Shown here: in pieces, positions 34,460-44,900 of the stretch
Position numbering within the stretch: position 1 is the first letter of the stretch
How the letters are laid out: each line of letters begins with the position of its first letter
Source of the DNA: UBA1563 sp041667115
GTDB lineage: Bacteria; Bacteroidota; Ignavibacteria; Ignavibacteriales; Ignavibacteriaceae
Assembly (NCBI GenBank): GCA_041667115.1
Contig: JBAYFO010000014.1
Span: 4,023 to 68,022, forward strand
Direction: 5' to 3'
Length of the DNA: 64,000 nucleotides
Translations under genes and position numbers: made by a program
The notes under the pieces: model-generated
Told to the model about the DNA's origin: nothing
What the model saw: the letters and a program-made list of their open reading frames with translations, nothing else
The model's database searches: none

Positions 34460-34497
34460 ACTGCCTACTGCCTACTGCCTACTGCCGCCAAAGGCGG
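34460..34497. repeat. ACTGCCT tandem repeat and GC hairpin after the barrel-fusion gene
   Basis: Four ACTGCCT units (34460-34486) run into a perfect hairpin CCGCC-aaa-GGCGG (34485-34497) that sits 6 bases beyond the stop of the minus-strand gene at 34504. On the minus strand the hairpin comes first and the repeat follows, without a T-run, so termination is uncertain. Confidence 0.6.
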
Positions 34498-34503
34498 AGC
34501 CTA

Positions 34504-37500
34504 CTAAAAATCAAACCCGAAAAGAATTCCGCCGTAGAATCTCCACTCGCCGCCATACTTTATAGTTTCCGAGCGGACATCCTTCGTAAATTTATCAAAG
34601 CCATAATTGGCGTTAAAGAATACACTCGTCGGGAAAAGATAAAATGAATTCAATGCAATTCGTAACTCGGCTCCGGCACCTTTCTTAAAGGTTTTCCCGG
34701 CAGGAATTTTTCCAGTCCAAGCATCTCCGATATCACCATAGACCGACACGAACATTTTATCTACATACAGGTGCCCTATCCGCGCATCAATATTGCGCCA
34801 AAGCGGGAATCGATACGAAAGGCTAAGCCATAAGATCTCATTACCGCTCACGGCATAAAACGGATACGCTTTCATTCCAACTAATCCGCCGAGATAGAAA
34901 TCGAAGAAATCGGGAACACTTGGACCCAAAATAGAACCGGCTCTCACCTTTAATGAAATTGTATGATTCTTAAAAAGCGGCACATGACTTTGTGTATTCA
35001 GTTCGAGTTTATGGTAATCAAATTTTCTATATAATGGTTTCAGTACACCGTCTTCAACTTGATAATTGCCATCGGGATTAAAGCGGTTTATTTCATAATT
35101 GTATTTTAACTCTGCATCAGCCCCAATAGGATTAATATCGCTGTCGATATATACTTTCTTCGCGTCGAAATTATATTTCACCTGGAAGTTACTACCAATG
35201 AGATACGTATCGTAATTAGTCGGATAAAGATCGGTCGTTCCCGGGAAGATAAAACCTCCGATAGTTGCCGTGTAACGGCTGTAGGCATATCGGAATTCCA
35301 GCATATGCGCACGTGTAAAAATTCTATGCTTGGCGGCAAGATCAACCTCAAACAAACTATAGGTTACATCCGTTTTTATTGATGCTAAATCTTCGATATT
35401 TATATCAACATTGGCTTTACGGCTGATGTTAAAAAGTTCGAGAGACATTTCCGGCGTTAGTCCAAGTGAATAGAGAATGGGAAGTTTATTCCTATATTCA
35501 AATGTTAAAAAGAGATCGCGTTCCAAACGTGAATTGATAGACCCTCCCGCAAACAGCGAGTAACGGTTGAGCATATCGCTGGATGTTACGTACACACCCG
35601 GTTTTATTTTTTCCATAAACTTGTTTGACGTGTTGTAATTATCGTAACGGACAAACGGGAAGAACGTCAACTTAGAAAAAGCGCCGGAATATTTCTCGGA
35701 TTTATAATCGGGAATATCATAGTCATTAAAATTTTTCAACCTATTCAAATCAAATTTTGCGAAATCACCGTTCGGTTTGTCTTCACCGATCGGCGGATTA
35801 TTCTTTCTAACATACGCCTGGTCGGCAAGAATATTTTTTTGTTCCTCTTTTTTAAGAAGAAATATCTTGTATCCGCTTGAAGTATAACCGCTGTAAGTAA
35901 TATTCCCCTGCTCATCAACGGCAGGCATAAAAGCGCCGCCGGTAACATTCGTAAGCTGTTTTTCTACTTTTGTATTCAGGTCAAGTTGGTAAAGATTATA
36001 AATGCCGGTTTTATCCGATGCATAAATCAAATTATTGTGCTTATCTAAAACGGGATTTCTTTCGTCGTTTTCTGTTTTTAAGAGATAGGAAAATTTGCTG
36101 CCGTCTCTGTTTACTGTTGCAATATCGCGTCCGTTGAGATAGGAATAATCAAAAACGACGAATGAATCATCGGGAGAAAATTTAGGATTATATACCTGTT
36201 CCCCATTTTGTAAAAATGTTAATTGATGAAAATTCTTTCCGTCGATATCAACCATACCGAGATTGGAAGTCCCGTCTTTCTGAAAAAGGAAAACAATACT
36301 CTTGCCGTCATTTGAAACGGAAGGTTGGTTTGCCCGCATATCAAAAGTTAAGCGGGTTTCTTTATCAGCACCAATATCATATACATATAAATCATGCACA
36401 TTATACCAGTTGGGGTTGTCTTCAGAAAGTTTGGCGTAAATAATTTTGTTTGTCCCGTGAACAAAGCTAAATGTAGAGCGAATGCCTTCAGCTATTTCTT
36501 TTTTCTCTTTGGTTTCAAGATTGAATTCGTAAATTGAAGAGGGACTAAAGTAATCCGAGGACTGATTTGAGATGTAATAGATTTTCTTTCCGTAGGTAGA
36601 GAATGTAGCATAAAAATTTCCAAAGCCGAGCGAATCAAGCATTGTTCCGGTAACAAGATTTTCAGAAATCTTTTTTGTCCGGTCTTTATAATCATTCGTT
36701 ACAAATGTTTTCCATTCGTTATAAATTTCATCCCCGTCTTTGCCAAGCACATCTTCAAAAGCAGCATCGATTGTGAAGTTCTTCAGCTTTCCCAACGCTT
36801 TTGAGACCTTACGCAATTTATCTTCTCCATACTTTTGAGCAAGATAACGGGTTAATGCAAAACCGGAATTGTAGACAGATTCATTCCCAAGACTCGTCTT
36901 TTCAAAAACTCCCATTTGATTCCAGGTAAGCATGTTCCCGTCAAGTGCGTAACTGCGCAAGATCATATCGCGGTGACTATCCCAGTTATCGTAATTAAAT
37001 TCCTTCCGCATATATTGCGCCGTTCCTTCGGCAAACCAGGCGGGCATATTAATTCCGGCAACAGGATACGAAACTATCACATTCGGAAATCCGTAAAGAA
37101 TATCGGGACGCCGTTCATCTTCGTAGTTCAGCATCTGTAAATAAACTGCAGGAATTCTACGCGTAGCTTTCATCGATGCTTGAATTTGCACCATGTGAGT
37201 GAACTCGTGCGAGATAACATTGCGTAACCAATTGTGAGTGCCGCGCAGATCAAAATCCAGTGCGCTTGCCCAAATCTCAATTTTGTTATCGAAGAAATAG
37301 GTTGCGCCGTTCGAGTAATCATCCAGATCTTTTATTACAAAGTGAACGGTCTCGGGCTCATACTCATAAAGCGAAGTGATCGGCTGCCAGACTTCATCCA
37401 GTATTTTTGCAATAACTTTAGCAGTCCGTTCCGCCCCTTCGTGATAATGCACAACGCAATGTTCTCCCTTAAGAGAATACCAATTTAATTCAGGATGAAA

Positions 37501-37563
37501 TTCCGTGAATTGAGGAAATGCTGTTGCGAAGAGAGTAAAGAAAACAAGAATAAATTTTTTCAT
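34504..37563 (-). CDS. HEXXH metallopeptidase / TolB propeller / outer-membrane barrel fusion
   Basis: 1019 residues in three parts. After the signal peptide (KKFILVFFTLFATAFPQ), residues 20-280 resemble peptidase-MA/gluzincin domains: VISHEFTHMVQ with His119, Glu120 and His123, and Glu179 in WFAEGTAQYM as probable third zinc ligand. About 310-600 are TolB/WD40-like propeller repeats (ANQPSVSNDGKSIVFLFQKD, YNPKFSPDDSFVVFDYS, YASDKTGIYNLYQLDL). From about 640 to the end lie amphipathic strands closing as an outer-membrane barrel (LSYRFPLWRN, YGDIGDAWTGKIPAGK, YGGILFGFDF), like the C-terminus of Omp85 proteins. A surface or periplasmic peptidase anchored in the outer membrane is the likely form; substrates are unknown. 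Confidence 0.8.
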   Translation of the reverse strand: MKKFILVFFTLFATAFPQFTEFHPELNWYSLKGEHCVVHYHEGAERTAKVIAKILDEVWQPITSLYEYEPETVHFVIKDLDDYSNGATYFFDNKIEIWASALDFDLRGTHNWLRNVISHEFTHMVQIQASMKATRRIPAVYLQMLNYEDERRPDILYGFPNVIVSYPVAGINMPAWFAEGTAQYMRKEFNYDNWDSHRDMILRSYALDGNMLTWNQMGVFEKTSLGNESVYNSGFALTRYLAQKYGEDKLRKVSKALGKLKNFTIDAAFEDVLGKDGDEIYNEWKTFVTNDYKDRTKKISENLVTGTMLDSLGFGNFYATFSTYGKKIYYISNQSSDYFSPSSIYEFNLETKEKKEIAEGIRSTFSFVHGTNKIIYAKLSEDNPNWYNVHDLYVYDIGADKETRLTFDMRANQPSVSNDGKSIVFLFQKDGTSNLGMVDIDGKNFHQLTFLQNGEQVYNPKFSPDDSFVVFDYSYLNGRDIATVNRDGSKFSYLLKTENDERNPVLDKHNNLIYASDKTGIYNLYQLDLNTKVEKQLTNVTGGAFMPAVDEQGNITYSGYTSSGYKIFLLKKEEQKNILADQAYVRKNNPPIGEDKPNGDFAKFDLNRLKNFNDYDIPDYKSEKYSGAFSKLTFFPFVRYDNYNTSNKFMEKIKPGVYVTSSDMLNRYSLFAGGSINSRLERDLFLTFEYRNKLPILYSLGLTPEMSLELFNISRKANVDINIEDLASIKTDVTYSLFEVDLAAKHRIFTRAHMLEFRYAYSRYTATIGGFIFPGTTDLYPTNYDTYLIGSNFQVKYNFDAKKVYIDSDINPIGADAELKYNYEINRFNPDGNYQVEDGVLKPLYRKFDYHKLELNTQSHVPLFKNHTISLKVRAGSILGPSVPDFFDFYLGGLVGMKAYPFYAVSGNEILWLSLSYRFPLWRNIDARIGHLYVDKMFVSVYGDIGDAWTGKIPAGKTFKKGAGAELRIALNSFYLFPTSVFFNANYGFDKFTKDVRSETIKYGGEWRFYGGILFGFDF

Positions 37564-37652
37564 AAAGTAATTTTAAATGAAAAACCAGAAAAGATTTTCG
37601 CAAGGTGACACGATCGAATCAAATTCCTAATTCCTAATTCGTAATTCCTAAT

Positions 37653-40600
37653 TTATTTAACGATTGCTATTTTAATTATTGTAGATTCAGTTTTGCCGCT
37701 GTTTCCAGTAGCTTCTATGCGTGCGAAATAAATTCCACTCTGGATACTGCCAACATTCCAGGTAGTTTCGTTATCCATTCCTCCGGTTGCCGTGTTATTG
37801 AGCTCGGCGACAAAGTCTCCGGCTAAATCGAATATTTTAATATTGATCTTTGAATCTTCCGAAACATAATAACGGATAAACGTTTGCCCGTTATATACCG
37901 GGTTGGGCCAGTTGTATGCTTTAGCTTTTGGGAAGAATTCAGAATTTAGATTTATATATGAAGCAATACCAACAAAAGAACTATTATGCGAATTCCCATT
38001 TTCTTCTGCCCAGAAAGTTCCTCCGGGCAAAGCGCTTATGTTAATCGCAGAAAAAGTATTTTCGTTCAAAACTGCAAGACATATTCTCCCATCCTCCATA
38101 AACAATATTGGTGTTGATGTTAAACTTTTCCCCGTAGAAATGGGGAACCCATCTACAACTTTTCCACTAAAACCATCTACTGCGTAAATTCTTCCATCAG
38201 TTGTCACCCCAATGATTTGAGCCCTGCCAGTATTGAGTATATCTGCTGTAAGCGGAGTTCCGGTAAAACCAATTCCCATCGGATCTTTAAAGGGAAAATT
38301 ATCTGCGCATGCGCCGGATAAATTATAAGCTTCTAAATTATTCCCATTTGTGTAGATAATGTAGTTACTACCGTCTAGTTTTAAATCTGCAAGTGAGAAA
38401 GAAGTAGGAGAACTATTAATGTTAAACTCAGAGAAAATTTTTGCCGCTTCATCCACAACATAAAATTTCTTCTCTGAAAGAATAATTGAAATAGTTTTAT
38501 TAATTTTAGTTGTTGTTGTAACAGCTAGATCTAATAGTTTATCAGGGAAATGCAAATTATTACCAGAATTAGGATCGAAATAATTCCTTTCGGTAATGAA
38601 AGAAGGATTTGACTCCCCCGCAATCTTTTTTATAGCTGAATTAACCTCACCTACTTCAACTTTACCAAGATAAGAAATTGAATCAGCTTGTATTGAAACT
38701 GATTCTAATTGCCCATTGTTATTACCAAACCAACAAGTAGTTCCTTGAAAATTTACCATTGGTGTCGAAGAGGTAGTTGGGATTCTTTTGGAATAATACT
38801 TTTTCCCGGTTATTGTGTAAGATAAAACGTTAACATCCAATGTAGAAGAGAGGTTTGGAATATTAATAACTCCAACAATGTAAACCGTATCAGACGAAAC
38901 AAAACCTAATGGCTTAAAAGCCGAAAAATTCAAAACAGAATCAACTAAATTCCCTTTTTCATCAAATTGATAGAGGTTAGAATTCGATAAAACAAAAAAG
39001 TAATTCTTTCCGTTAAAATTAACTGACGTAAGTTGATTATCCGTTGAAGGTAATGCAACCGCTTTTTTAAATATCGGTTTAACCACATCGCCGCCAAATT
39101 GTACATCGAATGTCATTTGCGTAGGATCGGTTAAATCAGAAAAATTTTGGAATGTAATTAGACTGTTCGCGCCGTCGTTGGCGTTTGTGTTGGGACGAGT
39201 ATCGCTTGAGAATTTATTCTGATAAAGTTTTGCCGTGTTTGATTTATACCAGAGATCAAATTCCGAACCCTCACCAACAACTTTATCGCCAAAAATTGTA
39301 GTGAACTGCTCACCAATATCCTGCACTCCGTCAGCTTCTTCAAGATCAACACCGCGGAGCGTTTTATCACTATTAATTTTATTTTCCGCGATCTTCTCAT
39401 TAATTACTTTTTCATCAATGTGCCAGATAAGAATCCCGCTGCCGGGCAATGAATAGTCATATTCATCAACGCTTGTTGTAACACCGGCAAGTAAAGTTTC
39501 GGGGATAGCTTCAAAGTAATCATAATCTTTTATAGCAAAAGATTTTGTTATATCACTACCATTTTGTTTAAGAGAAATATTTAATCCATCTTTATTAACA
39601 TCGCGTTGACGGTTTTCTACTAAATAATACTCGCTTGCATTGATAGGGACTTTATAAATCTTGTGTGACGCAACTAAGCTCGGAGCAATTGAAAAAGTCG
39701 AATTGCCTGCTTTTACTTCAACGTTAACCGGTGTTTCCCAACCAAGAAAAATCTTTTCCCAGGCAGAAGGTTCCGGGGGAAAAAGTCCACGGTTGGCAAA
39801 AATAGATTGACCATCCATCAATCCGAATTTACCGATTGCGCTTAAGCCGGTATTCGTATCGAAGAGGTCCGGCAAACCCAAATAACTCGCAATGTTCGCA
39901 GCGATCAACCCGTTGATAGAAACCTGGAATAAACTTGTTTGTCCAAAAGAAGTTACTTCCCTATTCTCTGCTTGAGGAAGGATCATACTGTTGATGATTT
40001 TGAAATTTGAATTACCAACCTGGATGCCGCTAAATGAAGCTCCAAAATATTTTTGAAGCGCGTTTAACCCAAGATAAACGGACGGCAAGTCTTTATCATT
40101 TCCCAGACTTCCGGGGAGTGAAATATCTCTGCCAACGCCTGCATGGAAGATGGCGAACAGATTAAAATCACTAAAATTAAAATTGGGATTCTGAGTGGCG
40201 GTGAGCGTCCAAACTTCCTGCATAAACTCCGCCATTGCAGTAAAATCAGTTGAATTTACCGGAGGCGAATAATTTCTCATCGTTTTAGAAACGGTAATTA
40301 CCTGAGGAAGCAATTGATAGACAACGTTCGTTTTTCCGTTCGAGACTTTTTCAAAATAGTTTTTTGCAAAATCAAGATGATTTGAAAAATAGTTTACATC
40401 ATGCGGCAGCGGATCAATAATTTTGTCGCCATACTCTTTTGCATAAATAGAGTTAAAAGTTCCATCTCCGGCAGTATTATCGTCGGTATCTTTTTGAAAC
40501 TCTACCATTACGGCAAGTATTTTTACCGTGTCAACCGAATTGCGGTTTTCAACAGCCCGTTCTGGAAAAGGATTTACTTTTCCAATAAAAGTTTGGGCAG

Positions 40601-40658
40601 AAAGACTGCCCAAGCTAAAAACTACAACTAGAAAGAAATAATTTTTTAGAATTTTCAT
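37653..40658 (-). CDS. M6-like pseudo-metalloprotease with T9SS sorting domain
   Basis: 1001 residues, exported (signal ending LGSLSAQ). The N-terminal 420 residues follow the M6 family (immune inhibitor A-like): VDTVKILAVMVEFQKDTDDN, HLDFAKNYFEKVSNGK, YLGLPDLFDTNTG, GLMDGQ and PSAWEKIFLGW. The zinc motif HExxH that should precede LGLPDL reads ANIAS, so all three catalytic residues are lost. About residues 520-880 have propeller-like repeats, and the last 85 (NWPNPVYNGQTFIRYYV onwards) are a T9SS type A sorting domain. Its gene is 5 bp downstream of porV, so it is expressed with the secretion machinery. A structural or binding role is more likely than proteolysis. Confidence 0.78.
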   Translation of the reverse strand: MKILKNYFFLVVVFSLGSLSAQTFIGKVNPFPERAVENRNSVDTVKILAVMVEFQKDTDDNTAGDGTFNSIYAKEYGDKIIDPLPHDVNYFSNHLDFAKNYFEKVSNGKTNVVYQLLPQVITVSKTMRNYSPPVNSTDFTAMAEFMQEVWTLTATQNPNFNFSDFNLFAIFHAGVGRDISLPGSLGNDKDLPSVYLGLNALQKYFGASFSGIQVGNSNFKIINSMILPQAENREVTSFGQTSLFQVSINGLIAANIASYLGLPDLFDTNTGLSAIGKFGLMDGQSIFANRGLFPPEPSAWEKIFLGWETPVNVEVKAGNSTFSIAPSLVASHKIYKVPINASEYYLVENRQRDVNKDGLNISLKQNGSDITKSFAIKDYDYFEAIPETLLAGVTTSVDEYDYSLPGSGILIWHIDEKVINEKIAENKINSDKTLRGVDLEEADGVQDIGEQFTTIFGDKVVGEGSEFDLWYKSNTAKLYQNKFSSDTRPNTNANDGANSLITFQNFSDLTDPTQMTFDVQFGGDVVKPIFKKAVALPSTDNQLTSVNFNGKNYFFVLSNSNLYQFDEKGNLVDSVLNFSAFKPLGFVSSDTVYIVGVINIPNLSSTLDVNVLSYTITGKKYYSKRIPTTSSTPMVNFQGTTCWFGNNNGQLESVSIQADSISYLGKVEVGEVNSAIKKIAGESNPSFITERNYFDPNSGNNLHFPDKLLDLAVTTTTKINKTISIILSEKKFYVVDEAAKIFSEFNINSSPTSFSLADLKLDGSNYIIYTNGNNLEAYNLSGACADNFPFKDPMGIGFTGTPLTADILNTGRAQIIGVTTDGRIYAVDGFSGKVVDGFPISTGKSLTSTPILFMEDGRICLAVLNENTFSAINISALPGGTFWAEENGNSHNSSFVGIASYINLNSEFFPKAKAYNWPNPVYNGQTFIRYYVSEDSKINIKIFDLAGDFVAELNNTATGGMDNETTWNVGSIQSGIYFARIEATGNSGKTESTIIKIAIVK

Positions 40659-40663
40659 TCAGA

Positions 40664-41860
40664 TTAAATTCCCCGTGGTAAACCTGTTGATTGTTCGGCA
40701 ATTGAATCCCACCCAATAGATAATGTAAATCTGAGTGTGTTATCGAGTGGATGATTCTCACCATTTTTAAAGATGCTTGTAGAAATGTAACTGAAATCGA
40801 AACCGTAAATATCGTATCTAATACCGGAACCCAGAGTCATAAATTTTCTATTTCCATAAGAAGGGTCTTCATAAAAGAAACCGCCTCGAACAGCAAACAT
40901 AAAACCGTCGCGCATATTTCCGTACCAATATTCCAATCCGATTGAGGAAACGATGTCCCGTATTTCTTCTTTAAATGGTTTGTTTGTCCATGAAGAGAAC
41001 AGCGCACGGTAAACAGGATCAACCGTAGTTACATTAACTGTATCGGTGCCAATAATTTCTTCTTTTGTAAGTTTGTTTACTAAAAGCTTACTGAAATCCA
41101 AAGTCCATGTCAACGAGTTGAATTCATCTTTCATAAGAACCGTAGCAAAACCTAAGCGCAAATTTGTTGGGATAGGATCGGCTTGAGCTTTATCAATGTA
41201 AAAAATCTTTGGACCAACATTACTTAAATTCATTCCGATACTAAAGCGATTACTCAAATCTTCATCAATTAAAGGAATGATAAATGAAGTTGGACGCCAC
41301 ATTGCGCCAACATCAAAACTAACGCTGGTAGCTACTCCCGAGCCGGTTTCTTGGGCAGTCGGTTTATCAGAAAGATTACTGTGAATAAGGCGGAAGTTTA
41401 GCCCGAGTCCCCAATCACTTGAAAGTTTTGTAGAGTAGCCAAGCGTAAGTGCAGCATCAAATGACCGAAATGTTCCGAGCGGATCGGGAGAGTCTGGACC
41501 CGTTCTTACAAATTCACCATAATTCATATAGGTAATGCTGGAAGTTATACTTCCTTGAATACTTTCAATATAATTTCTGTAAGTGACATAATCGTAGAAC
41601 AAATCAAGTTTGAACTGCGGTAACCAGTTACTATGTGTTATACTTACTTCTTGCCCGGTTAAGAAGGCGATACCGGCGGGGTTCCAAAAAATTGCTGCCG
41701 AATTATCAGCCAACCCTGTCCCGCTTTCACCCATAGCACCGGCACGTGAATCAGGAGCCAGGAGTAAGAACGGAACCGCCGCTTCACCTTGTCCGTACAT
41801 AATTTTTGTAAAACTTATCATGATCAAGCTGAGCATTAACATTCTTGAGAGCATTTTCAT
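40664..41860 (-). CDS. porV: PorV/PorQ-family outer-membrane protein
   Basis: About 398 residues. PorV is the outer-membrane barrel that shuttles T9SS cargo to the PorU sortase. Family features are the exported start (MLSRMLMLSLIMISF), AAVPFLLLAPDSRAGAMGESGTGLADNSAAIFWNPAG at the mature N-terminus, and FAVRGGFFYEDPSYGNRKFMTLG towards the C-terminus. I place the start at the ATG 41860, because GGAGG lies seven bases upstream; the frame is open to 41914 but without a ribosome site. It lies between porU and the M6-like cargo gene on one strand. PorQ-type is the alternative within the same family. Confidence 0.88.
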   Translation of the reverse strand: MKMLSRMLMLSLIMISFTKIMYGQGEAAVPFLLLAPDSRAGAMGESGTGLADNSAAIFWNPAGIAFLTGQEVSITHSNWLPQFKLDLFYDYVTYRNYIESIQGSITSSITYMNYGEFVRTGPDSPDPLGTFRSFDAALTLGYSTKLSSDWGLGLNFRLIHSNLSDKPTAQETGSGVATSVSFDVGAMWRPTSFIIPLIDEDLSNRFSIGMNLSNVGPKIFYIDKAQADPIPTNLRLGFATVLMKDEFNSLTWTLDFSKLLVNKLTKEEIIGTDTVNVTTVDPVYRALFSSWTNKPFKEEIRDIVSSIGLEYWYGNMRDGFMFAVRGGFFYEDPSYGNRKFMTLGSGIRYDIYGFDFSYISTSIFKNGENHPLDNTLRFTLSIGWDSIAEQSTGLPRGI

Positions 41861-41963
41861 TCGTTTTCCTCCATAGGAGTTAGATTTATTATTAGTTAGT
41901 AAATACATTTTCAAAATTTAAAATATTAAAAGAACTCTTCGTTACAAAATCCGCAAATCAAAT

Positions 41964-44900
41964 CTATTTGACTATAGCCATTTTCCCGATCACATTTTGA
42001 TTAACCGAGCCATCGACCGATTTAACCATAATCTTATAGAGATAAACTCCGTTTGCAACTTCGTTTCCGTCGTTGTCTCTTCCGTTCCATTCAACTCTAA
42101 CGAACCGGTCACTTGTAACGTTTGTTTTTTCAATTTCCGCAATGGTTCTTCCGGCAACAGAATAAATTTTTATTTTCACCGAGATCGGTTTTTCAATATT
42201 GTGTTGAAACGTAAACGTGGTAGCACCTCGAGAAGGATTAGGATAATTCATTACATAATCAATTGTCGATCCGCTGTTGTCAACAACTTTGAAGAACGCT
42301 ACTTGCGAAGAAAAGTTGTTAAACACATCCCAGGCTTTCACAAGGATTTTATTCTCACCTTTATCCAGGTTGTTGAACTTATATTTTACCTCACCTGATT
42401 TGCCTTCAGCATCGAGATCACCGGTAAAATAATTCGAGAGGTCAATCATGTTGGATTCGTTATCGTTTAAAACTGCTTCCAGCTTATGTCCAATTCCGGA
42501 ACCGGTAGTGTTTAATCCGGTTTCGTCAGATAGTTTTACCAATAATGAAGAATTTGGATTGACTAAATATCCGCTTTCATTCTGCAAATCGTCGAACCGT
42601 ATTTCTATCTCGGGACCTTTCCCATCATTAACAACAGACGAATCAGTTCCTCCAACTATTACATTTGAAGTTACCGCAACTCCGTCACTTTCATTATTAT
42701 AAAAATAAAATACAATTTTGCCGTTTTTATTTTCGTAGGAAATATCTTTAGGAACAATAAAATTTGTGTTAAACACACCGTTAGCAACACTCACTCTTCC
42801 TTTAAAGATAATTCCTCCGGGTTGAACGACTTTGAACGTAGGACCAAAATCATCATAGGTTACAAACCTCTGAGAATCGAAAATCGTTAAAATCCCTTCA
42901 CCATTAAAATCACTTTTAACTGAATTGTTTTGATCACGAATTGCCCCGGAAAGATTTACTTTCCCCAAAGCTTTTAATTGAGGAACTGTAGAGGTTGAAG
43001 CATGATTAATAGAATCCACCGAAGCATTTTCTTGGGGTATCTGTAATCTCATTACCGGATCAGCAAAAAGATGGAACTTTAATGAATTAGCATCATAAAA
43101 ATTATCTTTACTCTTTGTTAAGAAGTACGCTTTTCCTATTGGGATAGGAAGATTCATTGTGTCTCTTCTACTCAATAACATATTTGCATAAAATGCTTGA
43201 TTCAACGCTGCATTATTATCTGAATAAACCGGTCGTACAGATGAAAAAGCACCAATTGCAGCGGCACTTTCTTTCAATACTAAATCTTCAGCTGAACTTT
43301 GCCCACCGGTCTTGTCCCAATAACCGAAATCACAGGTTGCAGCTGTTAAGAAAAAATAATCTTTATTTACTAGTTGTGGAATAGTAACACTCTGAACAAA
43401 AACGTGTTCATCTGTCCAAAGTTCGGGGCTTCCGTGCCCAACAAAATTTAACAGAACGGTACCACTATTTATTGCATCAATTATCGCTTGATTCACATCT
43501 GGTTTGCGTCTTCCTAACCCGGTAATCACGGTAGGATAAGCAGCCAGATAGATTTTCTTTAAATCGAATGAATTGGGAATGTAATAATTCGCAAGATCTT
43601 CCGAATGCCCTGTATGTTCACTACCATTATCCCCCTTTGATGTTTTTCCATCATCAGCGACAAGAGTAATTAAATTCCGCCATGATCCGCGTTCTGTGTT
43701 AGTTTCATAATCAATAACTTTATCGATAATATTTTTAGCATCTCCAGAACTTCTAACAGGTAAACGCCCGATTGCAAGATCGGGTTTTTTATCATTTCCT
43801 ATGATAGCAGAATAGAAATCATCAGAAGCATACGAATAAATTTCGTCAAGAAATTCACTCGTTTCAAAAGGAATAATAAAATTGCCGTTTCCACCTTCAA
43901 TGTTCTTGTAATCATAATCGCCATCACCAAAAAGCAAAACATACTCCGGCTTAACACTCCAATTATCATAGGCGTAGCGAAGGAAATCACGGATTGCTGA
44001 AGGATCCTTCATCCCGCAAGAAAACTCATTAAAGATATCGTCAACATCTATTACGGTCGTTGAGATTTTTACTTTACTTTCATTCTCCCGGTAATTTTTA
44101 AGGCGGTTTGCCTGATCTTTAAAATCCTTTGCAGTAATAATAATAAATTTTGATTTCCCTTCTGTTCCGTGAAGATTTTGATTTGTCATTTCCACAGGAT
44201 TTAAAGGTGTTTTAATGTCTGTTTCGACACACGCAATATATTTTGAAGTTTTAAGAGAAGTTTCGTTTGCTTGGAATCTAAATTCTCCGCCGTTTAACAA
44301 AAGCGGCGAACTAATTTCCTTTACGTTAGCATTATCGCTAATATCAAAGACCCTGATATATGATGAACTAAAATTTGAAAGCTGGTATTCGACTATTCCA
44401 TCTACTCTGTTAGAATAGAAAATTAATTTCTCCGCAGAATATTTTAGATCTCTAGTATAATTGATTTCGTAATAATCTAAATATCCCGTTGATGCAAAGT
44501 CAGGAGGTGAATAGGTAAATTTCAAAAGACTTCTATTTTCCGGAAGTGTTCCGTTAAAAATAAAACTGCTGTTGTCAAGTGTGCCGTATGAATAGTCCCC
44601 ATGACTAGACAAATTTTTATTTAAAAGCGTAGTACCATTTTCTTCAATTTTAAAAGGAACATTTACCGTGGCATTATTTATAAATTGGATATTATAATTG
44701 ATGGTTGAATTCGGTAGCAATCCATCTAGTTTTAAAGCATAGTTTCTGCTTTTAATAGATTCAGTAAATTCATCGCCGACAAAATATCTGCCCGTTTTTC
44801 CTATATTAATTTTATCGTCTTCATAAAAAATATAAGCCTGCGTTGACGTCTGATTGATTTTAGTACTGCTTTGTAAACTTGGCTGTAAAGCAATTCGTTT

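Noticed and set aside
41997..42398. 133-codon plus-strand frame
   Set aside because: Antisense to the sorting domain of porU.
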